Origin: an archaeon
Lineage (GTDB): Archaea; Asgardarchaeota; Heimdallarchaeia; Hodarchaeales; S146-22
NCBI GenBank assembly: GCA_024276395.1
Contig: JAJRXH010000405.1
Coordinates: forward strand, 1 to 5,023
Reading direction: 5' to 3'
DNA length: 5,023 nt
In this document: one piece after another, positions 1 to 5,023 of the stretch
Numbering within the stretch: the first letter of the stretch is position 1
Layout of the letters: each line of letters opens with the position of its first letter
The notes under the pieces: model-generated
Database searches by the model: none
What the model saw: the letters and a program-made list of their open reading frames with translations, nothing else
Told to the model about the DNA's origin: nothing
Translations under genes and position numbers: made by a program

Positions 1-3
1 CAA

Positions 4-252
4 TTATCCTATTCCAGTGTCTTCTACCTCAGTGTATCCATTTGCCAAGAAGACAGTGATCATTCCAGCCCTGATGATTGTCATCGACGCAAATATTGGA
101 CTGAAACGTATTGACATTGCTTGAATGATGAATACAAAGAGGATCGTCATCATTCCAACTGATATGCCGATCAAGAAGGCTGTTGATAACCTTTTTACAA
201 GATAGTATTGAAAGAAAGATGGTCTAAATTCAAAAAATTGAAGAAATTGCAT
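4..252 (-). CDS. Small hypothetical membrane protein, 82 aa
   Basis: I do not recognise this protein. It is 82 residues long, with an aromatic-rich N-terminus (residues 1-17), a basic spot at K20-R21, a strong hydrophobic segment at about 22-46 and a weaker one at about 50-71, then a short acidic tail with TEVED at 74-78. This pattern would suit a two-pass membrane protein with a positively charged region before the first segment. The ATG at 250-252 is preceded directly by an in-frame TAA, so no longer N-terminus is possible. No Shine-Dalgarno site is seen, and the nearest TATA-like string on this strand (262-269) is too close to serve this start. The open frame ends at the TAA at 4-6. It is divergent from the dihydrouridine synthase gene. 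The plus strand here shows only a shorter open frame that ends at 124, so the minus frame is the better candidate, but chance or a decayed gene remains possible. Confidence 0.4.
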   Translation of the reverse strand: MQFLQFFEFRPSFFQYYLVKRLSTAFLIGISVGMMTILFVFIIQAMSIRFSPIFASMTIIRAGMITVFLANGYTEVEDTGIG

Positions 253-343
253 TTACTTCATTTTTATCACGACATTCCGTGGGTTGTTGGTAAGTAACTT
301 GAAGAGAAGTGGTAATGGTCAGTTAGAATGCCATTGTGATGGA

Positions 344-358
344 TTTAATAATATTATT
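344..358 (+). promoter_or_regulatory. Candidate TATA-box region before the dus gene
   Basis: An AT-only stretch, TTTAATAATATTATT, lies about 25-38 bases before the ATG at 383. Within it, 347-358 is a perfect 12-bp palindrome (AATAATATTATT). A TATA box at 344-351 would put the transcription start near 375 and give a very short leader, which is common in archaea. Because it is palindromic it could also serve the minus-strand small gene, with a long leader. The call rests on position and composition only. Confidence 0.35.
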
Positions 359-382
359 CATCATTAGGCACATTGGAAGAAA

Positions 383-1363
383 ATGACATTACCAAAATCG
401 TTTTTCATTGGACTTGCACCCATGGTGGATTATACATACCTATCTTTCCGTTTATTATGCCGAGAAAATGGTGCGGATATGGTTTTTACAGAGATGATTG
501 CTCCCTTGGGATTGACTAAAGCAAATCCGAAGGCGTTACAGTTTCTTACTATGACCGTGCCTGAAGAGCGTCCTATAGGAATTCAGTTATTAGCCACAAC
601 ACCTCTTGAAATAAAAAATGCGATCAAGTTTTTAGCTCAAAATGGGATGGATGAGAATTATGATGTTTTAGATTTGAATTTTGGCTGTCCTTCAGCGCGC
701 ATGCATCGCCTTAATGCAGGATCCTTGCTTCTTAAAAGAAAAAACCTTGATATTTTTGAGGAGATTGTTCGTGTTGCTGTTGATTATTCTCCTTTGCCAG
801 TGTCCATCAAAATGCGTCTTGGATATGACGAAATTACAATTCTTGCGACATTAAAAAAAATTGAAGAGTTAACGAGTGATCTGGCTTGGATTACCGTTCA
901 TCTGCGATTAGCAGAAGAAAAAAGGTCAGGTGAGCCTCGTTATGAGATTCTTCCTGTAATTTGCGAGGAAACAGATTTTAATATCGTTGCTAATGGCAAC
1001 TTCTGGACCATTGATAAGGTTCGATGGGCAAAAGAAATTGGCTGTATTGGGGTGTTAATTGGCAGAAAAGCAAGAAATGATCCCGATATTTTCAACAGAA
1101 TTAAAAAAACATTGACTGGAAGGAAATCACTAGCTGAGTATTCGCGAACTTTTTTTTATCGCCGTTTGTTATATTATCACTTTCGGTATTTCGGTGAAGG
1201 GAAGTATTTCTTGTACGTGAAGAGAATAGCCACTGAGTTGTTGAAAGGAATACCTGAAGGGAAACAATATCGTCAAAAGGTCCAAAAATCTTCCTCCTTC
1301 AAAGAGATAACGGATATTTTCAATGAATTAGATCAGAAAAAGGAGAACGTGATGAATGAATGA
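383..1363 (+). CDS. dus: tRNA-dihydrouridine synthase (Dus family, COG0042)
   Basis: This is an FMN-dependent enzyme that reduces uridine to 5,6-dihydrouridine in tRNA using NAD(P)H, acting in the cytoplasm. The 326 residues match the family's usual length. The TIM-barrel part (about 5-240) opens with the flavin-site motif LAPMVDYTYLSFR (11-23). It continues with LNFGCPS, whose C102 is the expected catalytic acid, then SIKMRLG with the conserved K143, and VHLR with H173 and R175. The phosphate-binding end of the barrel shows NGNF (204-207) and IGRKARNDPDIF (226-237). The rest (about 250-320) is the basic helical tRNA-binding domain, including the family-like KGIPEGKQYRQKV (288-300). The ATG at 383 has a close GGAAG at 375-379. 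The last 8 bases overlap the phosphatase gene, so the two are likely co-transcribed. Which tRNA position is modified cannot be read from the sequence. Confidence 0.95.
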   Translation: MTLPKSFFIGLAPMVDYTYLSFRLLCRENGADMVFTEMIAPLGLTKANPKALQFLTMTVPEERPIGIQLLATTPLEIKNAIKFLAQNGMDENYDVLDLNFGCPSARMHRLNAGSLLLKRKNLDIFEEIVRVAVDYSPLPVSIKMRLGYDEITILATLKKIEELTSDLAWITVHLRLAEEKRSGEPRYEILPVICEETDFNIVANGNFWTIDKVRWAKEIGCIGVLIGRKARNDPDIFNRIKKTLTGRKSLAEYSRTFFYRRLLYYHFRYFGEGKYFLYVKRIATELLKGIPEGKQYRQKVQKSSSFKEITDIFNELDQKKENVMNE

Positions 1364-1904
1364 GATGAATTTTATCATTGATGGTATCTATCTAGGCTCT
1401 GAACGTGCTGCAACAAATTTAGAATTATTGGAACAGTATGACATCACGGCCATCCTTTCCGTGCAAGCGGAGGCATATTACAAAGATCTTTATCCACCTC
1501 ATTTTCTATACAAGCATTTGCCATTACTTGATGGACAGATCATTGATGCGCTGGTTTTTGAAGAAGCATTGAAATTTATTAGTATGGCACAGAAAGAATG
1601 TCGAAATATTCTGGTTCATTGTGCAGTGGGCGTTTCACGGTCTCCGAGTATTGTATCTGCGTATTTGATGAAAATAAAAGGAATGAATCCTTTAGAAGCT
1701 CTGAATTTTCTAAGGAAGAAGCGTCCCGTGGTTCAACCAGCAGTTGAGTGCTTTTTAAGTGCAGTTGATTATGCATATCCAGATGTTATTTGGAGATGTA
1801 CTCATTGTGGTGGTAGATGGGTTTATTGGAGTTTATGGTGGTTGGAATCCGATGAAATGATCTGCGATTGTCATGTTCCGTCATTACAACCAGAACAAGG
1901 GTGA
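1356..1904 (+). CDS. Dual-specificity protein phosphatase with Cys-rich C-terminal tail
   Basis: This is a cysteine-based phosphatase of the DUSP (VH1-like) family, 182 residues, expected to remove phosphate from Ser/Thr/Tyr in proteins. The catalytic domain spans about 4-142. It starts with the typical IIDGIYLGSERAA (7-19), has the likely general acid D59 in LPLLDG, and carries the P-loop HCAVGVSRS (88-96) with nucleophile C89 and R95. It ends with AYLMK, EALNFLRKKRP and a QP (127-128) where eukaryotic DUSPs have PN. The motif is SRS, not the NRTG of RNA 5'-triphosphatases, so a protein substrate is more likely. Beyond the domain, 146-174 contains WRCTHCGGRW and ICDCHV. C148, C151, C170 and C172 (with H150 and H173) could bind zinc. 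The start at 1356 fits an AGGAG at 1341-1345 with 10 bases of spacing; M4 at 1365 is an alternative. It overlaps the dus stop by 8 bp. The substrate is unknown. Confidence 0.93.
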   Translation: MNEMNFIIDGIYLGSERAATNLELLEQYDITAILSVQAEAYYKDLYPPHFLYKHLPLLDGQIIDALVFEEALKFISMAQKECRNILVHCAVGVSRSPSIVSAYLMKIKGMNPLEALNFLRKKRPVVQPAVECFLSAVDYAYPDVIWRCTHCGGRWVYWSLWWLESDEMICDCHVPSLQPEQG

Positions 1905-1936
1905 TCATTTTAATTTTAAAGAAATCTTCAGAATGC

Positions 1937-1963
1937 GAATCCTATCCAGAATGATTCTTTTTT
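1937..1963 (+). terminator. Possible terminator of the dus-phosphatase operon
   Basis: The 57-bp convergent spacer contains a weak inverted repeat, GAATC (1937-1941) and GATTC (1953-1957), followed directly by six T (1958-1963). Archaeal transcription commonly stops at T-runs, so this would suit the plus-strand operon. The T-run reaches into the stop codon of the opposing ATPase gene. On the minus strand only a short TTTCTTT (complement of 1918-1924) could act in the same way. Confidence 0.4.
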
Positions 1964-4658
1964 AATGGTCTTTATCGGTCGTGTTTTCTGTTTTTTTCTT
2001 TGTATTGAGATTTATTATTCTAATAGGAAGTTGTGCTAGTGACTCTTTAATTTGTTGTTCAAGGATCTCCTCTGAAAGACCCTTTTTTGACTTCCATTCG
2101 ATTGTTATTGAGATCTTGATATCTGAGTGATCTTTGTCCTTGATTAAAGGAATGATGACACCTCGGTAAAAATCATGCCATGTTATCTCTGGATGCTGTA
2201 ATTCACTTTCTAAGAAGAGATAATTGATTAATGCTGTTTCATCCTTTAATGTCGTGGAAATTTCTTCTGATTCAAGTAATTTACTTGAATCGTTGTCGTG
2301 AGAATCCAAAACAGTAAGGTTGATGATTTGAGCATCTAGCGGGATTTCGTCTTTAGTGGTTGATGTGATTGGCGATTGGTCTTTTATTTTGATCTCGAGA
2401 AGGTTTTGTTTACATCCTTCCTTGATGGTATTGATGAGAACTTTCTTGTTTTCTAAGATGGGGAAGCCAGGAGTACTCAAAAATAGACTCCAAATCTCTC
2501 GAAGGCTTTTTGATGGTTCTTCTTTTGAGAATACTCTATCTACTAGGTAAATCGGAGTGAGCTCATCAATGATTAATTGCTGGCTTTTTAGGAAATTAAC
2601 GGCTCTATTCGTTAGGGAATCATCATCAGATGGCTTAGGCAATCCCATATCCATCCAAAATACACCTTCTTGGCTCGAAATTCCAGCAAATCTATAGGTC
2701 ATTAGAATTTTGTATGGAAGAGTTGCTTTTAAGTGTTCAAATTCATCCTTTATCTCCTTTAAACTATATGAAGGAATTGTCTTGTCTTTCTCATTCACTT
2801 GCTCCTTGATTGCTAGGTATCTCTTTACAAGTTGCAATAATGTTGGAATTTGTTGAGCATCAGCAGCCACGAGAATTAACATATTTTTCTTTACTCTGAT
2901 GTTATTTTTCCCAGCCTTGTTATAAATTTCTCTAGCAAACTTGGTAGTTTCATTGGAAGAATGTGGTTTAGACAAAGGTAGGATGATGACTTGTATTTCT
3001 TCTTTATCTGGTATTTCCATTGGAGTTTTAGGCCAGATGTGAGTTTTAGGTCTTTTTTCGATCATTTTTTTTATATTGCTATAGATGTGTTCCTCTACAG
3101 TAGATTTATCGATATTTTCTTCTCTGAGTTTTATCAAATAGTTAAGATTAGGCATTGTAGTATAAAAGTATCTTTGTTTATCGTAATGTAGAAACCAAGA
3201 TTCTTTTCTGAATTTATCGAGGATGTTATTAAGCAAAATCACTTTATGTTCTGGTAGAAGGTTCATTAGCAGGATTTCAGCAGTGGTTATTCCTCGATGG
3301 TTGCTACGATCTTTTAAGGAGTTTAGGAAGATGCTTGTTGCTATTTTTTTAGTTAATTGGAAGGCCTGCAATTGTCGACCAAGTGTTTGATCCACTATTT
3401 TGGCTCTTGCATTTTCCTCAGTGATCTCTGTCCTGATAATTTTTTCCCAATTTACATCTAAATGTTTAAGTAGTTCTCTTTGAATTGTTGGGTTTTCTAG
3501 ATCAACGTATCCAGGAAGAATGAGGGGATGAGGATCTTTTTTTTTCCATAAATCTGATATTATCAAGCTTAGAATCCTTAGAGACCCTCTGATTCCTTGG
3601 AAGGTCGGAATGTTGCTCCAACGCTCGAATAGTAGGTTTATTAGGGTAGGATGAAAGGGATATGAATTGATCATTTGTTTTTGATAATCTACTAAAGATT
3701 GTTTCAGTGGCAAATACAGCTTTGTCTCTTCATACGTTCTTTGGTACTGGGCTATTACTTGTGATATCTCCTCTTTACTAGTTATTTTAGTAAATAATTG
3801 TTTTCTAATGATGAAAGGGATCTCATTGGCTTGAACGGGCGCATGCTGGATTTCCATTCTTCCTAATATTTTTTTCAATTTCTTGAGAAAGGATGTTACT
3901 TCCTCGGAAAATATTTCACTTTCATGTTTTGGAATAGTCATGACAAGCATTGCTCTTGGTAGTCCAGCAATGACTTCTGTTAACTCTTGGATGAATGCTA
4001 AGATCTGTGCAGACGGAATCAACTTTTGATGTTTTCCAGTTACAATCTTAGCAACGTATTCTGTCAATTCGTCAATGAGAATGACTATCGGAAGGGAGTC
4101 TTCAAGAATGGCTTTTAGTTTCTTTTTTCCAGGGCTAACTTTTTGGATGTCATGGGATTTGATTAATTCGTATTTACCTAGTTGTGTTGCGATCTCTCCC
4201 CACAGTGTTTTGTCGGTTAGTGGATCGATTTGGGTTCCAGTAAACGTGATAATGTGAACCTTCTCAGCATTTTCGATCGATTCTAGTAATGAAGCGATTT
4301 TTTCGGTTCTTTTGCAGTTTTTTAGATGTTTTTTGGCGATGACAGGGCTTGTTAGAAGATGATATAGCGTTAACAGGGTGTGAGTTTTTCCCCCACCGAA
4401 TTCCGCTTGCAACAAGATAACAGGATCTCCGCCTTGTCCTGACAAGCGTAAAAGAACTGTTTCTATGATTCGGACTAGTCCTTCTGTAAAGTAAGTTCTC
4501 TCAAAGAAATTTTCAATGTCAGCTTGGCAATCGTTTCTAAGATGCTGTAAATCACCTAGATCTACAACGAATTCTCGTGCGGTTGTTTGATTGGAGATGA
4601 TGTCTTTATGTGGTATTATTATTTGTCGCCATGGTGGTTGGTTAAAGTTGATGGACAT
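1962..4658 (-). CDS. DUF499-family P-loop ATPase (COG1483), defence-associated family
   Basis: This is a large AAA+-like ATPase, 898 residues from the chosen start; the family is usually about 900-1,100. The N-terminus has the family signature PPWRQIIIPHKDI (8-20), then FFERTYFTEGL (51-61) and the Walker A region with FGGGKTH (K91, T92). Next come TGTQIDP (140-146), Walker B VILIDE (192-197; D196, E197) and YPFHP (333-337). FQGIRGSLR (353-361) probably supplies an arginine finger. After this ATPase core come NMLILVAADA (592-601), a charged linker (about 750-800) and an end domain with WHDFYRGVIIPLI (827-839) and a lysine-rich tail. Start: an upstream in-frame TTG at 4685 exists, but the ATG at 4658 sits 6 bases after GGAGGA and begins just before the conserved N-terminus. 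DUF499 proteins are often found in defence islands with DUF1156 methylases, DUF3780 proteins and helicases. None of these is visible here, so the exact role is open. Confidence 0.93.
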   Translation of the reverse strand: MSINFNQPPWRQIIIPHKDIISNQTTAREFVVDLGDLQHLRNDCQADIENFFERTYFTEGLVRIIETVLLRLSGQGGDPVILLQAEFGGGKTHTLLTLYHLLTSPVIAKKHLKNCKRTEKIASLLESIENAEKVHIITFTGTQIDPLTDKTLWGEIATQLGKYELIKSHDIQKVSPGKKKLKAILEDSLPIVILIDELTEYVAKIVTGKHQKLIPSAQILAFIQELTEVIAGLPRAMLVMTIPKHESEIFSEEVTSFLKKLKKILGRMEIQHAPVQANEIPFIIRKQLFTKITSKEEISQVIAQYQRTYEETKLYLPLKQSLVDYQKQMINSYPFHPTLINLLFERWSNIPTFQGIRGSLRILSLIISDLWKKKDPHPLILPGYVDLENPTIQRELLKHLDVNWEKIIRTEITEENARAKIVDQTLGRQLQAFQLTKKIATSIFLNSLKDRSNHRGITTAEILLMNLLPEHKVILLNNILDKFRKESWFLHYDKQRYFYTTMPNLNYLIKLREENIDKSTVEEHIYSNIKKMIEKRPKTHIWPKTPMEIPDKEEIQVIILPLSKPHSSNETTKFAREIYNKAGKNNIRVKKNMLILVAADAQQIPTLLQLVKRYLAIKEQVNEKDKTIPSYSLKEIKDEFEHLKATLPYKILMTYRFAGISSQEGVFWMDMGLPKPSDDDSLTNRAVNFLKSQQLIIDELTPIYLVDRVFSKEEPSKSLREIWSLFLSTPGFPILENKKVLINTIKEGCKQNLLEIKIKDQSPITSTTKDEIPLDAQIINLTVLDSHDNDSSKLLESEEISTTLKDETALINYLFLESELQHPEITWHDFYRGVIIPLIKDKDHSDIKISITIEWKSKKGLSEEILEQQIKESLAQLPIRIINLNTKKKTENTTDKDH

Positions 4659-4664
4659 CGTTTG

Positions 4665-4670
4665 TCCTCC
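4665..4670 (-). promoter_or_regulatory. Ribosome binding site that sets the ATPase start
   Basis: On the minus strand, ATCGGAGGA lies 6 bases before the ATG at 4656-4658. This strong Shine-Dalgarno site favours that ATG over the in-frame TTG at 4683-4685, which would place the site inside the coding sequence (as codons for Gly-Gly). Confidence 0.8.
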
Positions 4671-4685
4671 GATTAATAGAATCAA

Positions 4686-4706
4686 GAGGTTTCTTATGAA
4701 ATCCTC
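4686..4706 (-). promoter_or_regulatory. Hairpin or operator-like inverted repeat in the ATPase leader
   Basis: GAGGTTTC (4686-4693) pairs with GAAA-CCTC (4698-4706, one bulged T at 4702) around a 4-base TTAT loop, giving 8 base pairs. It sits 16 bases upstream of the ATPase ribosome binding site. If the TATA-like box at 4715-4722 is used, transcription would start near 4692, inside this repeat. It could therefore be an operator, a leader hairpin or chance. Confidence 0.35.
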
Positions 4707-4714
4707 GATAGATG

Positions 4715-4722
4715 ATTTAAAT
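4715..4722 (-). promoter_or_regulatory. Candidate TATA box for the ATPase gene (near)
   Basis: ATTTAAAT, a perfect 8-bp palindrome, lies 57 bases before the ATG at 4658. With the usual archaeal spacing the start of transcription would be near 4692 and the leader about 34 bases, long enough to include the ribosome binding site. It competes with the box at 4763-4772. Confidence 0.35.
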
Positions 4723-4762
4723 GGGAATTTAGAATGATGTGGGAATTGGTTTTTGATGCAGA

Positions 4763-4772
4763 TTTTTTATAG
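4763..4772 (-). promoter_or_regulatory. Candidate TATA box for the ATPase gene (far)
   Basis: On the minus strand this reads CTATAAAAAA, a closer match to the archaeal TATA consensus than the box at 4715-4722. It would start transcription near 4740 and give a leader of about 80 bases that contains the hairpin at 4686-4706. Confidence 0.35.
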
Positions 4773-5001
4773 GTAATCCTACGTGTTGTGGTTGTTTCAG
4801 GTAATACTCATATGTAATTTGTTTAAAACTCTTGCTTGCAAGTCATACAGTTTTTGAGAAATTTGCTGGAAAATCTTCACACCGATAGGTTTATTATCTA
4901 CCTAGAGATATCATTGCTTAGAGGATGTCTCCACGTTAACTGGAGGAAAATAACTAGTTTTTATGCCTGATAGAGGCAACATTAAAATAGGATGAAAGGT
5001 T

Positions 5002-5009
5002 GGAAGTGA
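5002..5009 (+). promoter_or_regulatory. Ribosome binding site for the right-edge gene
   Basis: GGAAGTGA matches the archaeal Shine-Dalgarno consensus GGAGGTGA at 7 of 8 positions and ends 3 bases before the ATG at 5013. It is the main reason to believe that a gene begins there. Confidence 0.5.
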
Positions 5010-5012
5010 AAT

Positions 5013-5023
5013 ATGTCTAAAGG
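5013..5023 (+). CDS. Start of an unidentified plus-strand gene, cut by the window edge
   Basis: Only Met-Ser-Lys and two bases of the next codon are visible, so no product can be named. The call rests on the near-consensus ribosome binding site just upstream and on the AT-rich promoter-like DNA before it. The gene diverges from the DUF499 ATPase, so it is the nearest place where a functional partner of that ATPase could be encoded. An earlier ATG at 4992 is closed after five codons by TGA and is not a better start. Confidence 0.45.

Larger units (their letters stand above)
4659..5012. other. Divergent intergenic region, 354 bp, no gene seen
   Basis: This stretch separates the minus-strand ATPase from the plus-strand gene at the right edge. 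I see no convincing open frame and no tRNA pattern. It holds the ATPase ribosome binding site, leader hairpin and TATA-like boxes listed separately. On the right it holds AT-rich strings that could serve the plus-strand gene: GTTTTTAT near 4956-4963, and ATTAAAATA at 4981-4989, the latter placed so that a transcript would begin at or near the ATG. Small inverted repeats occur at 4825-4854 (AAAACT/AGTTTT), 4886-4904 (TAGGT/ACCTA), 4929-4945 (CTCCA/TGGAG) and 4964-4978 (TGCCT/AGGCA). A near-direct repeat, AGGTAATCCT/AGGTAATACT, lies at 4771 and 4799. None clearly exceeds chance. Confidence 0.6.

Noticed and set aside
2..124. Plus-strand open frame that could be the end of a gene entering from the left
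   Set aside because: It is only about 40 codons with no recognisable motif. The opposite-strand frame is longer and has a coherent membrane-protein pattern.
1021..1032. GGTTCGATGG-like string resembling the T-loop of a tRNA gene
   Set aside because: It lies within the dus coding sequence, and I see no matching acceptor or anticodon stems around it.
1579..1776. Minus-strand open frame of 65 codons inside the phosphatase gene
   Set aside because: It lies fully antisense to a well-identified catalytic domain and shows no motif. The same applies to the short plus-strand frames at 2356-2550, 2991-3191 and 4075-4257 inside the ATPase gene.
1927..1958. Repeated CAGAATG-type words in the convergent spacer, as a possible direct repeat or attachment site
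   Set aside because: The copies are short (about 7 bp) and adjacent. There is no tRNA or integrase nearby.
4374..4409. Unusual Walker A (AEFGGGKT, with Ala in place of the first Gly)
   Set aside because: An FGGGKTH core without the first Gly is, as far as I know, normal for the DUF499 family, so it is not a defect.
4659..4685. Longer ATPase N-terminus starting at the TTG at 4683-4685
   Set aside because: The nine added residues would be encoded by the strong GGAGGA ribosome binding site itself, and the conserved family N-terminus begins shortly after the ATG at 4658.
4825..4978. Run of four small inverted repeats upstream of the right-edge gene, possibly a structured RNA
   Set aside because: Stems are only 5-6 bp, and by a rough estimate about three such stems are expected by chance in 330 bp. 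No known RNA motif (tRNA T-loop, paired C/D boxes) fits them.

Overview
The window (5,023 bp, AT-rich) looks archaeal. The coding genes start behind purine-rich Shine-Dalgarno sites (GGAGGA, AGGAG, GGAAGTGA), intergenic DNA carries TATA-like AT boxes rather than bacterial -35/-10 pairs, and the main genes (an archaeal-style COG0042 dihydrouridine synthase, a eukaryote-like dual-specificity phosphatase and a large DUF499 ATPase) fit an archaeal genome. An Asgard-type archaeon is possible because of the DUSP-like phosphatase, but this is inference and no marker in the window settles it.

Layout. Bases 4-252 (minus) hold a small possible membrane protein. A 130-bp intergenic stretch follows, with an AT-rich palindrome. 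A two-gene plus-strand operon comes next: a tRNA-dihydrouridine synthase (383-1363) overlapping by 8 bp a dual-specificity protein phosphatase with a Cys-rich C-terminal tail (1356-1904). A short convergent spacer with a T-run separates it from a long minus-strand gene (1962-4658) for a DUF499/COG1483 P-loop ATPase, a family often found in defence islands. Upstream of it lies a 354-bp divergent intergenic region with candidate TATA boxes and a hairpin in the ATPase leader. At the right edge the first codons of a plus-strand gene (5013-5023) are visible behind a good ribosome binding site.

How the genes may work together. The first two plus-strand genes are probably co-transcribed and translationally coupled, which links a tRNA-modifying enzyme to a phosphatase. 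The ATPase is a separate, convergently oriented unit. It has no partner downstream, so any methylase, helicase or nuclease partner would have to lie beyond 5013 on the divergent side or elsewhere. No complete defence system is visible. I found no tRNA or rRNA gene, CRISPR array or insertion sequence in the window.
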